In this document: in pieces, positions 13,117 through 25,300 of the stretch
Layout: the number at the start of each line of letters is the position of its first letter
Position numbering within the stretch: position 1 is the first letter of the stretch
NCBI GenBank assembly: GCA_009103225.1
Contig: RHPI01002533.1
Location: 1,223,692 to 1,287,691, forward strand
Length of the DNA: 64,000 nt
Direction of reading: 5' to 3'
DNA from: Chlorokybus atmophyticus
Taxonomy: Eukaryota; Streptophyta; Chlorokybophyceae; Chlorokybales; Chlorokybaceae
Program-made: the position numbers and the translations under genes
The notes under the pieces: model-generated
Told to the model about the DNA's origin: nothing
What the model saw: the letters and a program-made list of their open reading frames with translations, nothing else
The model's database searches: none

Positions 13117-13700
13117 AGCACCATTAAGTAAAGCGCAGTTTTTTTGTTGATTAATACACAATTGTGCAATATGAAGCTTTTTTCCATCAATAGGGTGCAT
13201 TACTTATCACAACTTCTTATGAGTTCATGCCACAAGCTCGGTAAGTCTTTACACAACTGCTGTGCCTACACTTGCCGGTGCCTTGTGATGCACATGTTTG
13301 GGCTGATTGAGACCCTCTTTAAAACTCATTTTCCCCATACGTATCAAACTTTTTGTGTCAGTGATGGTTCGTAAACCTGTGAGCACATGACTCATATAAG
13401 AGCTGCGCAAGGACAGCTCACAGATGGTGTGCAAAATGCAACCATACATACGTACATACCTCATTGCTGGTGCATAGTGTGAGCTTGGTATATACCTCAT
13501 GCATAATTATACACGCACATAAACAACTTGCTGCATTTAATATCTGTGCGCAATCCAAGGTATACACACTTCATACGATGTTGATGCTTGCATGGCACAG
13601 TTGGTTTCACATGTGCTTGTTGGTGGATAGTGTATCACCGTTGATTCCATGTGCCATGTTGTTTTACTACACCCTTTGCATGGTTGCATGGTTAGGAAAA
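11640..13700. other. Second AT-rich island without recognisable genes
   Basis: About 2 kb of low-GC DNA between the coiled-coil gene and the RING-CH gene, rich in stops in all frames, with TA-rich words. It contains a (GT)n microsatellite. No splice-bounded coding segment was found. The 13701-14008 segment returns to high GC with a (GCC)n run and is likely the 5' flank of the next gene. Confidence 0.6.
13075..13112. repeat. (GT)n microsatellite
   Basis: About 18 uninterrupted GT dinucleotides ending GTGCGCAGC. A simple-sequence repeat within the AT-rich island. Confidence 0.95.
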
Positions 13701-14008
13701 CTCCCTCATCTAGCTCAGCGTCTGCCAAGGGGGGGCTGCCCAAAGTTTTAAATCCGAACACTGTTATCCGGTGGGCCAACGCGTTGTGCCTTTGCGCGGG
13801 AATCGCGCATTATGAAATTCCAGTGCCCCGACAACAGACTCGACACCGCCCACGTGTCCCTCGCTGGTGCTACCGCCGCCGCCGCCGCCGCCGCCGCTGC
13901 TCCTCTGCGCAGGAAGCCAGTGGCAGTCTGACTGGGAGGAAAGACAGCTGCTTGCCGTGGCTTGCTCCTGTACATGGCGGTGTTAAAGATATCTTGCGCG
14001 GTTGCGGC

Positions 14009-15518
14009 ATGAAGGCTGGTCTGGCGCAGGCGGCCGCAGGGACCGCCGCCGCCGCCCCCGGCGATGGTATCATTGTCAGGGTTGACAACCCGGCTGCTGC
14101 GACGCAACACAGCAGCCAGCCACCAAGCTGTAAGCATGAGCATGACGTGCAGCTAAGCATACTTGGGTGATGGCGGCTAAATGCAGGTGTTAGCGATAGC
14201 ACGCATGCCATACATGCGACTGCTGGCGTGCGCAGCTGTTGGATTACACACTTTCTTGCTGTGTTGAACCAATGCCGGTTGAAGTCAGAGCTTGCAATGC
14301 TACTGCGGTTATTGTGCATGGATATGGATCGAAGTCACTGAGCACGGTTGTGGTGCATAAAGCTGGTTGGGTATTGAGTGATGGGAGGCACTGTTATACG
14401 GTCAGATTTGGCAATGACCCAGCACTGTTGGGGTAAGGTTCCAGCACTGTTGGGGTAAAGCGTTGCATGCAACCTTTGAAAGACTTAAGAATGTGGTTGG
14501 ATTCACTTAGATTCACTTAGAGTCCATAGCATGCGAAACGTTACAGTATCATCTCTTTTGTGCTGGTTTGTTTGGCAGTGTGCAGAGTGTGCCACCAGCT
14601 GGAGACTGACGCGCACCCGCTCATCTCGCTGCGCTGCGGCTGCGAGGGCGACGCAGGGCGCGCGCACGAGGACTGCGCTGCGGCCTGGCGTGTGATCCGT
14701 CGCAACAGCGACAACAAGTGCGAGCGCTGCGGCCACACGCTGAGCCGCAATGTAAGCCACACACACGGGGTTGGTTGGTATTATGGGTGGTTTGCATGTA
14801 GTATCACAAATGTCGGTTTGCTTACAGTATACAGCCAACCATGACCAAACCAATGTTGTGTAAACCTTAGGGTGTGCCGGCTGGAGATTCGCGCGGGGCC
14901 ATCCGACCAGTGCGTACCAATACCAATACCGCTTTGTCTCCCATGCAAGCGACGCCCACACAACAAATGTCCCCGACTTCACCGCAAGCTCGGCACCATC
15001 GCAGGGGTTCCTCATTTTATGGGAGGAATCACTCCATTCGTATCCTGGAGTCAACACTCTCGCAGGTACATATTGTTCTACTTTGCGTCATGTTTGACAC
15101 AACACGCACATGCACAAACAGGATTTTTGCTCTGGCGCAGGAAATTGTAGGCAATTCGGATGCAGCATGGAACATGGCGGGTTCACCACCCGGGTTGCTG
15201 CCTGGGCGTCCAACAAGGTGTATTGACTACTCAGTATACAAGCAGCGACTGAGACAGAACCCAGTGCGGTCAATCATCTGCGCAGCAGTGTTTATTGTCG
15301 TGGTTGTCGTGTACATTGTGTTCTTCGCCTTCCTTTATACGCCGCCAAACCCCGGCATCACCCTTCCCCTTATTTTATTACCAGGTGAGTTCAGTGCAGA
15401 GTGGACGATGACGGGTGGTACTGTTTGCTGGATTGTGACCCAGCTCTTTTGCATTCCAGCACTTGCACTGGTGGCGGTCGCTGGATTGATTATTGTTGTC
15501 ACGGCCTGTCACCAATGA
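14009..15518 (+). CDS. RING-CH (MARCH-type) membrane E3 ubiquitin ligase
   Basis: Five exons, 14009-14129, 14579-14751, 14871-15065, 15141-15384 and 15460-15518, give 263 residues. The RING-CH domain shows the C4HC3 order: C42, C45, C60, C62, H70, C73, C88, C91 (CRVC, CGC, AHEDC, KCERC). The His at ligand position 5 separates this class from classical RINGs. After a Ser/Thr/Gln-rich linker come a long hydrophobic segment (IICAAVFIVVVVVYIVFFAF) and a final one (LALVAVAGLIIVV), so the protein probably sits in a membrane with the RING in the cytosol. MARCH-type E3s ubiquitinate membrane proteins to control trafficking or degradation. The last intron (15385-15459) is 75 bp, stop-free and in frame, so retention would add 25 residues between the hydrophobic segments. 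Confidence 0.85.
14414..14458. repeat. Small tandem duplication in RING-CH intron 1
   Basis: The 18-base word CCAGCACTGTTGGGGTAA occurs twice, separated by GGTT. A few bases on, ATTCACTTAG is also duplicated (about 14501-14520). Recent replication-slippage products inside an intron. Confidence 0.85.
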
Positions 15519-16290
15519 CACGCTCCGCTGCTGTGATGCTGCCTCCTTTTCTGGTGGTTACAAGTTGACTGCTAGCTGCATTGCTATGCCCTTCAGTACA
15601 CCCTGCCGTTTGCACTTGAATGCCGACTTCAGTATATGACTTTGTAGATGAAGTTATGTTCAGATGATCAGGTAGTTATGTAGATTGATCAGACTTACTG
15701 CTAGGCAATTTTAGACAAGTCTTTGACTTGGGTTGCGTTGTATGTGCTGATCATTGCAGCAGTGCGCACAAGAGATAGTACCCTAGATTAGTGCACATGT
15801 CAGAATGTGGGCCTGTACAGTGCACATTTTGAGATACAATCAGTCGCTACCACCACTTGACTTGCAGTGAGGTTTGATTGAGGCGCTTTCATGTGTGCTT
15901 CGCATCATGTGGAAGTATACACACGCCTGGTGTTGTTGGCACTCTCATCGGCAACTGCTGTGGTCCTCTCAGTCGCATGCCGTGGAACAAAGTTGCAATG
16001 ACTCCAGAATAACCGCAACGAGAAACCCAAAGTGGCATTCCCGGGAGATCTGCCAGAGCATTTATGACAGCGGACCAATATTGCTGTCACTGTGTGCGGG
16101 GTGGCCAACTGGTAGCTCAAGGATGACACTATGAACCTCTGTTGATGTGCCTAAGATGTTGCTGGCTTGGGCATTGGAGGCCTGCATGGCATAATACACA
16201 ACTGAGGACACCCTGATCGTCGTACTTCCAATTGGCAAAATGATAGCACATGTCAGTCATGCTCAGATATCCGCAACAAACAATAGTAGC
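15519..16290. other. Convergent 3' intergenic region
   Basis: Lies between the stop of the RING-CH gene and the end of the minus-strand Abl-interactor gene. No coding segment with splice support was seen, and it should hold both 3' UTRs. Confidence 0.5.
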
Positions 16291-19200
16291 TCAATGTTGG
16301 ATTAGACTTGCATGCACAAAGACAACATCACAGTGTAACATGAAACACGCGCGTTGCGGTGCTGATGCAGCCGACTTACGGTGGAGGGGGCTGGGGTCGG
16401 CTTTGTTGTTGCTTGTTGACACCTGCTGACTCCTGGTTGCAAGAAGGTGTGAGTATGGCACCGGTTCATGCAACTTGACATCAAGTAGCTTGGTGTGTAT
16501 GCACTCTTACTGCAAGCTTGAATGCCAGAGAGGCTGCTGGTGAACGAGGAGCAGGTGGAGGAGGTGGTGGTAGTGTTGGTGACTTCGCACCTGATGCATG
16601 CTGATTCCAACCTGGAGCTGTTGCTGATGTAGTAGTAGTTGATTGCATCGCAGCAAGTGCCTGCTGGACACTCTTCGCAGCTGCTGACATCTGGCTTCGC
16701 ACGAACCCATTGCCCTCGCTGACAAGAGCAGTTTTTACCGACGTTCCGGCCTCAGCCCTTAACACTGGTGATGATGCAGGGCTGTCCGAAACGATTTTGT
16801 CTTGCCTGTCTACACTGTTGGAAGGATTGGACCGTGGGCTATTCAACAGACCTGCCAGTGCTTGCTGTACTGTGGATGATGCTGTCACGCGACCTGCTGA
16901 TGAAGATGTTTTACTGCGTTCGTCCTCTGCATCCGCTTGTGTGCTTTGTTTCGCTACACTCGTGTCCCTTCTGCTGGGCGAAGAAGGCATTGGTTGGTTT
17001 CCAAATTGGATCTTAACGACAAAATCCTGACTGCTGCTCTGGGATGGAGCCGAACTTTGTTTCAGCTTTGCCCAGGCAGGCATGGTTGCTGTTTCGGACT
17101 CACCCTCTGCATCGTCATCAGATGGCTGACCCTTGTTAACGTCGCGACCCGGGGAACCAGTTGGCTTCAACCTGGCCCAGGCAGGCATACCGGCTGAATG
17201 CTGCTCTGCAGCTGCCTGCTGGTTGCCCTTCTGTGGAAGCTGGAAGCCAGCATTAGGACTGGATGGCAGCTTTTGGCCAGATGTCACCGCTTGGGCTTGC
17301 TTTGCTGCGAACCCTGCAATTGCAGCTTGCTGGACAGCTGGCGTGGGACCGTGGGTCAAACTGGTTGGGTGCGACTGTGTCTGTGTTTCTGCTCTCTGCG
17401 TGTCTCGGAGTGTTGAAGTGGTGGATTTCAACATTGCCCAAGCAGGCATAGACTCAGTTTCTGCTGTCTGTCCTTCATCATGTTGTGCGCGGTTGCCATA
17501 GACCCCTACTGGCCTGAGGCTTGCATCAGGTCTTGGAGATTGTTGCTGCGTAACAGTCACATTGTGTGCAGTTGGACGCTCAACAGGTGCAACTCTGTGT
17601 TGTTGGGGGGTCGTATCTAGCTCCATTTCGCTTGTGACAAGATCAGCACTGGTCAAGCCAGTGCTCTTGTAGCCATCAATGCCATTGTGAGGTTGCTGTG
17701 CTGACTTAGGCGAGTTGTTGGGTGATGCCTCTGTCAGCAGTTTGCTGCGCAGCGTCTGAACAGTAGTAGCTGGTGGTGTCGTGGGTACTGCAGAGGCTTC
17801 TCTTGACTGCCATGAGCGAAGGGCTGCAGATACAGGGCTGCGGTCGCCAGACTCAACCGCTGCTTTCTGTTTTGGAGTTGTTGGTCTGAGTCGGACACCC
17901 CTGATTTGCTCCAGGGAAACTCCATCCGGTTGACCGCGCGACTGCATGGCATGCGCAAGCATTGCAGCTGGCTGTGTAGACGGAGCAGAAACTGCAACAC
18001 TACTGAACTTTGACGACATCTCTGTGCTGCGAGGTGAAGGTGGTGCTGGCGTTTGGGCACCCACTGCACCAAGCTGTGCAGGAGCTGGTGTGTTGCTTGA
18101 AGGCTTCAACGGCGCACTTGGTGACTGTGGAGGTGATGTTGAAGTTGGCTGCAAGACAGTGGGCTTCAGTTTTGCTAAAACTGGCGGTGTAGGCGGCGTA
18201 GGGGCCGCTATGGGTGTCGGCCTCAACTGTACAGGGGCATCAACGGATTGCGAGTGCTGTACCATAGGTGTGGGTGTTGAACCTATGGACCTCAGGGTTG
18301 CCAAAGCAACGGGTTGTGGAGGCAGGGGCAGCGATGCTTGCGTTGTGTGAGGTGGCGGTGGCGGTGGCGGTGGCGGCGGCCCAGCCCCGGGTATGGGCTT
18401 CAATTGTACAGGGGCAGCAGGTGGAGTTTGTGACTGCGGCATTGTAGCACTCATCGCTGCAAGAGCTGGAGGTGGTGGAGGTGGCGGAGGTGGTGGAGTC
18501 GCATAAGGCACTGTTGGAGGCATGGGTGGTGCCGAGGTTGTGGGCTTTGACTGCACAGGGGCAGCACGTGGGGATTGTGGCATTGATTGCAGCAATGACG
18601 TGGGCATTGGAGCTGTAGGCCGCAAGTTTGCAACTGCTGGAGCCAGAAGCGGTGGTGGTGGTGGTGGAGGTGATGAATACGCATGAGCCGTTACTGTGAC
18701 CAATGCAGGCTCTGATTGCAGGGGTACTGAAGGTGCGCGCGGTGAAGATTGCTGTGATGCTAACGATAGTCCTGATGTGCCTTGCCCGTGGTGTATAGCT
18801 GCAGGCAATGGAGGCGGACGACCACGCGATGCAAAGATGTCGGTGCGTGCAGGAGGTGGTGGAGGTGGTGGTGGAGGTGGGAGTGGAGCTTGGGGGACTT
18901 GCGATGAAGCTACGGGCTCCTGCATAGGTAGAGGCGGGACTGGTGCAATCACTGGGGCAGTCTTCACTGCTGCAGGCTGCAGTGGTGGGAGTTGTGGAGC
19001 GCTTGACAAAGTTGCGGGTTTCAGCTGTACGCGAGGAGGTGGAGGTGGAGGCGGAGGTGGAGGTGGAGCAACAGCTTGTGTCTCTGATAAGGAATCAGCA
19101 AGTGATGGGGCAGGAACTTGAGGTGACCAACGTGGCGATAGGGGCACATGTGCGACGGGTTTCAATGTCGGTGGAGGTGGCGGCGGTGGTTTTGGAGAAC

Positions 19201-19490
19201 TAGGGGCGGCGGTTATAGCTTGAGGGGGAGAAGCTGGAGTCAAAGGCACCACTTGCCGCAGTGAGGCAGGTGTCAACTGTGCCAGGCCAAGGGGTGTAGG
19301 GACAGGAGGTGTCGATCGAAGTGAGGATGGGCTGGACTTCAGAATTGCAGCAGAAGGGGCTGAAGGCGTCAGTGAGGTAGGTGGACGCGATGGTGAAGGA
19401 CCAGCTTGCGCAGCCGGTGTAGGTTCCAACTGTGCCGGTGAAGGGGGTGGAGGTGATGGGGTGAGCTTCAGTGCTGCTGGAGGTTGTGGC

Positions 19491-19521
<31 letters not shown>

Positions 19522-21935
19522 CACTTGGTGAGGTAGATGATGAAGCTGTTTTCGAGTGTAGGGATGGTGCTGGATCACTTTGTTTCAGCAAGGCAGATTT
19601 CTGCATTGGGCCTGCTGGTAGTGGCGGTGGTGGAGGCGGAACAGCTGCGGGTTGCAAACGTGCAGCTTGCGCAGCAGCTTGTGCAATAGCGGCTATGGAG
19701 ACCGGGCCATTCCTTGACTGAGGAGATGATGGTGCTGGTGGGACATGCGTGGACCCTGATTGGGCAGGTTGCGCCTCTGTCGGATTGGCTGGAGTGGTGA
19801 GCGGCAAAGACGTGGGCGGATGAGGCGTTGAGGGAAGTGACATGTGTGACTCCTCTGTACCTTGCGCCGAGCTCAATCCCAACAATAGAGTCGCAGAAGG
19901 AGGTGGGGGAGGGGGAGGCTGGTTGGGTGACAACTTTGCTGCTCCTTCCAAGCGTGTGAGCAACACAGGTGGGGGCGGCGGTGGAGGCGGAACAGACTTC
20001 GTGTCCTTTCCTGACACAAACATGGGAGGTGGTGGAGGCGGGGGAGGAGAACGAGGGGAGTTGGAAGCATTCGTTGAAGAAATTACATGGCTATCAGTCT
20101 TTGTTACTTCGTCCAACCGGGCAAGTACTGAAGGTGGAGGTGGCGGTGGAGGAGGGGCAGGGGGACGTGTGTTTGCTATTGGTAAAGGCACTGTACTTGC
20201 TGGCTTCAGACCGTCTTCCAACCGGGCTGATGTTGAAGGAGCAGGCGGTGGAGGAGGCGGCACACCTCTAGCTTTGGTTCCTAATCAAGGACTTACATGT
20301 GAGCTGCTTTTTGCTTGCAATGCAGAACACAGCAGAACTGTGTGGCCAACAAAAGCTTGGGGCAGTACATGTCCTGCCCTGATTGGAGTTAGGACCTAAG
20401 AGGGCGCTTTACCTGTGCCTTCAGCTGCATCATGTCGCGGTTGTTGAAGCAGTGAGTTACCCACTGCTGTAGCTGCCATTGACAACGTGCCACCTCCCGT
20501 GAGGCCAGCCCGTGGAGTGGTGGCTGCTCGTCCTGCAGGCATGAATACAGTCATGTTGTGTGCACATTCAAGCTGTGAAGAGGGTTCTAGACATAGGCAG
20601 CATTGGGCAGCCACTATAGAAGCCAGTTTCTCACCCAATGACGTGCCTATAGAGTCAAACATGCTGAAATCAAACAGCTCAGGTTCCGTTGGGGTTGCCA
20701 CTATAGTATGCGCCTCAACGCTCCATGTGTCTGCAGACCATGAACCAGATGTTACCTCAATAGCCAGTTCTCATACCTCATCTGTAATGGTTGGTGTAAA
20801 AATGGTACCTGCATGGATTGGAGCATGCCTGGGCAAGCGCGCAGAAGGCTTCTTCTGCCTCAGCCTTTGCCACTCTAGCTGATCCAGCTGTGTGTGACAT
20901 CCATGCAAGCGCTGGAAACCAGGACATCAGATATTAGGTTAAAAAAGCTTCTCAGGCACAATAGCAGCAGAATACCCTACCGTGGTTAGGACGTTGATGC
21001 TCCGCTCAGAGCTTGCGTTCGTGTCTACAAGAGCAGCGATCTGCGTCTCTAACCCACGCATGGTGCCAGCCACACGGTTAGTGACTTTGGTGAGAGCCAT
21101 AACCGCATATTGTTGTGTGTTCTGCAGCGCACTGCAGCAAAAATAAAGGATCAGGGATTGTTGGCTCAGTTGGGTTGCTGTGACAGCAAAGTTCTAGGTA
21201 AGACTTACTGCTTGCGGTCGTTTGCTGACAAGTACTGCTTCTCATGCAACTCAGCACTTGTGTACAACTGATGGCAGATGTCCGCAAGCTCCTGAAGACA
21301 CGCACAACAAGCAAAATACAAAATCAATGCTGAGAACATGCTTGAACCGTCAGCAGCCTGTCAACAGTGTGGGATTATGCTACCTGGAGACCAGCCTGCA
21401 GCGTGTCGGGTCCCACAGATCCATTATGGTGGGCATGTGGCACACTACCCATGCATGCAGCAGGGAGTGTTTCGCATCTCCAATGCTGTCAACTCCTTCT
21501 TCAAACAGCTGTCATCAGCAGCTCACGTGGTGCTGCTCTGAGAGCTTTACCGCAAATCCTGATTGTACGGCACAAGCAATGTGACGCCAGCAGCACGATA
21601 TTCCTTGCTTTGAGTATACATAAGCATGTAAAGCTGCCATAACTTACAATCCGTTGCCGGACTTGTGACTACAGCATAACGACGTGCTGTGGTATGCAAT
21701 TCTCACGCATTGCATGCAGATTGGGCTAGAGCAAGCTCGCTAACTGGGCGACAGTACTTGAAGCTGAATGAGACATCACACTTACGCTGTGTTGTGTAAC
21801 GCTTCGCAAGCCATCCTCGGTGTAACAAGCAATCCCGCTGCTGTCGCAGCAACTCAAGAGCAACAGCTGCTTGGCACCCAAAACATCCAAGCTGATCAGC
21901 CTTACCACCATAAGCTCCGCGCTGAAGGTCTCCAC
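16291..21935 (-). CDS. Abl-interactor (ABI, WAVE/SCAR complex subunit) with giant polyproline region
   Basis: Minus-strand exons begin at ATG 21933-21935 (21906-21935, METFSAELMV), then about 21453-21508, 21209-21291, 20981-21131 and one near 20830-20930. Together they read ELADICHQLYTSAELHEKQY, then QNTQQYAVMALTKVTNRVAG, then LETQIAALVDTNAS and CHTQLDQLEWQRLRQ. This follows the N-terminal helical region of ABI proteins, which anchors them in the WAVE/SCAR complex that activates Arp2/3. One 3.8-kb exon (about 16481-20266) then encodes some 1,260 residues with more than a dozen blocks of 6-12 prolines, repeated LKP/RLE linkers, a WH2-like SLEQIRGVRLRPT (17885-17925) and three MPAWAxLK motifs. 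Proline blocks normally bind profilin or SH3 domains. A short 3' exon follows a GTAAGAG donor near 16487; its frame is uncertain. Known ABI proteins have far shorter proline regions. Confidence 0.72.
17055..17460 (-). repeat. Three spaced MPAWAxLK coding repeats
   Basis: Near 17059-17090, 17165-17195 and 17426-17455 the minus strand encodes MPAWAKLK, MPAWARLK and MPAWAMLK, each followed by Ser/Pro-Thr. The DNA copies are similar but not identical, so the peptide is conserved as a short linear motif within disordered sequence. Confidence 0.8.
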
Positions 21936-22320
21936 CGATGTGACAGCTGGCTACATAGTTCAACACGAGCTATTACTCCTCCGCCGCCGCCGCACCCAGC
22001 GCCGAACACAAGTTTGGGCTGCTACTGGCTTGCTGCCTGCAACACTTGCCAAGCAGTGCTGAGGCAAGTTCCTACTTGTCTGACACAGTGGCGTCGGTTG
22101 AGACTGACTGCGATTCGGTTTCAACTGAGCCGGTTGCATGCATGGCTATTCCCGATCGGCAATGCGTCAGACTTGCATTGGCTTGGCGAGGCAGGCGCTG
22201 GCCTTGGCGACGGCGGCGGCGACGGCGACGGTGGTGGTGTCCTTGGGAACGTGCGTGGCTTCTGGAAAGCATGAGCCTTATGCGAATGGTGCTTTCAAAG
22301 GTTAGAGTGGGCCGGAGGTG
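21936..22320. promoter_or_regulatory. Divergent promoter region between ABI and NUP160 genes
   Basis: The 385 bp between oppositely oriented start codons are GC-rich, with GCC/GGC triplet runs at 21975-21995 and 22205-22240. They must carry both transcription starts. No TATA box is evident. Confidence 0.55.
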
Positions 22321-25300
22321 ATGGGGACAGCTGCGACGGGCTGGTGCCAGCCCGGGCCTGGCTATGTGCGAGCCGTTGAGGTGCCGTGGCTGGAGGACGA
22401 GAACATCAACTGGCGCCAGCTGTCGATTGACTTTCCTGCTGCTTCGGAGAGCACCGCAGGCCGGCAGCAGCGCCTCCTCTTTCCTAGAACCAGCGCGGGT
22501 GGAGGCCGTGGCGCAAGCTTACCAACGCAACCAAACCTCCAACGCTCTCTCTTCTGGTGCATGGTGTTGTTGTTTAGCGCATGTTACCATAGCGCCTCAT
22601 TGTAATTGTGAACAAAAGTATGCGCATGCGAGCACCATGGCGTGGTCGATATAGGTTGATCATTGCTACCCTGTGTTTGCTCACGACACTCAAGGAGGTT
22701 GATGGCAATCTGATGGCTTGAGGGTAATCATGCATGCATGTACGCGTAGTGACGCCGCGTATTTGCTGCTGTTTCAAAGAAACAGCAGCAAGAACGGCAG
22801 CTTTTCATTTGTCGTTACCAAGCCAAGCCGGCTGCTTTTTTTATACTTTGTCAACTTTATGGCCTGTGGCTGCTATTGCTATTGAGTGCTAGTGATGGTA
22901 AGTGTAAGTCAGTCGGTCAAAGAGTGCTACAGAGTGGATCAAATTTTGACTGTTGGTATTGGCCAGGCGCATTCATGAGTCCTCACCCTCAAGTTTGGAG
23001 CTCATAGAAGGCTCGTTGTCCACTAGCCTGCAGAGAAATGGGCTACGAATACAGTTTCCTGCACCCTTGTTCGCAAAGATCCTCATTGAAGCAAGTGTAA
23101 GAACAGGGTTGCCATACATGGCAACTTAAATATCAGATGGTGTGAAGCCGGCGTTTGAGTACAGGGGGCAATGCACTAACCGCCTGTTGTCAGGCTGTCA
23201 CTGGTTCGGATGTTGTGTACAGCGTCTTGGCTTTCACTGAGGCTGGTATTGTGTACATATTAAGGCTACCTGCACCTGCCACCACCACCACCAGTTCACT
23301 CAAGGAGGTAAACCTTGCCGTACGCTGTTTGTGTGTTGTTTCTTTGCAGGTCGTGTCATGTGACCGTGTGTCATCTAGGCTTGCTATATTTCTGCTATAC
23401 AAGCATGGTATGCAGTATTGTTCATGCTGTGTGGGCATGTGCTTCTGAGTTCGTAGTTGAACAACGCTTGGTGTGCACCTACTTGATCATTGACAACCAG
23501 GTGAAGGCGAGAGACTTCACCTACCGCAACAAGTTCTCAGAACTATCGCGAGTGACCGACCCAGTCGACATCGCAGTTGCAGGCCAGCATCACCTATGCA
23601 TTGGTGGTTCCAATGGGAGTGTGCTTGTCATCCCGTTGCCGCAACTGTCAACCAGTAAGTGACTTCTGTCTCATGTACTTTGCTGTGGACTGCAGCTGGC
23701 GTACTGTGAGTTTGGGTGCGTTTGTAGCTGACAGAAGCATGGTGCAGTGGCTGCAGTCGCGGATCCACCAGCTTATGAACTGAAGGAGTCTGGAAGCCTG
23801 TGGAGAGGTTTTCTACAACGGTACAGTGTCCTGCATGAGGGACACTGTGTGTGAGCAAGTGCAATTGTGGGCTTGTAAGCTCGCAGCTTGCACCGTAGCA
23901 GCAATCAACACACGTGTTCTTGAACAGATCTAGGCGAGTGCGTGGTGTCAGCGCCATGAGTGTGCAACTGATGGACAACAAGCGATACCTTGTTGTAGCG
24001 CATGAAGAAGGTGTCTTGCGTGCTTGGGATGTGCAAGGTCACTTGCTGACAAGCCAGGACTTACCAACCAAGTCAGATGACAGCCAACATGGTACCAAAC
24101 AGTTTTGTAGTGGCACATGCAGTAGTATCACAGTGCATTCATACACATGGAAAGTCTTGAACTGCCACCTACGTGGCTGTGGACTTAGTACAAATCAAGC
24201 CATGCCATGTGCCAGTGCCTTCACTCCTGCGGTCTTTCATTTTCGAGGATGGCGCAAGCGGCTTACTCGTTGTGTTAAAGGCGTCCAGCAAAGAGGTGTG
24301 GACCCTGAAAGTACTGGCTATTCTTATTACAGGCCACGTAACTTTTGTATGCTGTCACAGACGCACGGAGGCCTGATAGTGCTGTACAGCATTGCAGCAG
24401 TTGAGCGCGACGGTGACGAGCGCCAAGCTGTTCAGTTTGAACAGCGCAGTGTCATCAGCTATGCAGAGGTTTGACAGCTATGCAGTTGATAAGGCAGGCA
24501 GCTTTGCCATTCTCTGTTGTTGGTGGCAGTCTGATTCACCATGCGCAGCAGGCACAAATTCGTGATGCCATCGTTGCCAAAGGTGTTGTATGGGCTCTGG
24601 CTATGGTTGGAGATGGTCGCCAGCAGTGCGCATCCGTTCTCTTCATGGACTTGGAGTCCTTGCGTACGCTGCAGCCAGCAGAGGTGATATCTTGGTAAGA
24701 AGCCTAAATCAGAAGAGTACGGTTGTTAGAGTCTGTTGTGCATGAGACTGGTGCTGTTGGCAGTTGTTCTAGCAGTACCCTCTGTGCACAGCGTTTGCAT
24801 GATGCCATCTAGCCCAGCTGATGAGAGCAATGAGTTCACTCCACCCATTACCTGTATACCTGTACAGGCCACAGTGGTCTCTACGATGTCAGTTGCAGCA
24901 AGAGGCTGTAGCAGCGGCGCTGGTGCAGTCTGCCAACAGCGCTGATGAACACTTCATTCAAACCCACATTGGAAGTTCTCTTGAGGTGAGCAGCAAGCGT
25001 CGCCTGTGAGTTTATCTTGTGTAAATATCAGTTGTCATGATGTGACAAAGGCGCCGGTGGCATACAGGAGTTTTTGCTCGCTATGTTGCTGCAACCTGGG
25101 ATTCTGAGCCGTACAGCCATTCGCTTGGCTCTGCGTGCGCATGACAGGCACATATCCCCAGAAGATGCAATGGGCCTGTCGTTGCATGGACTGGCCAAAG
25201 AAGTTGCAACAGTTATCCACGCTAAGGTACTTTACCGATAGCTATGGCACTCCGTGTAGACAACTGCCAGGATTGGGGGGGGGCGGGGGGGGGGCTGCTT

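Noticed and set aside
18696-20399. Glycine-rich open frames on the plus strand (for example 18696-19121, 19842-20399)
   Set aside because: They are the reverse complement of proline-coding GGTGGAGG-type repeats of the minus-strand ABI exon.
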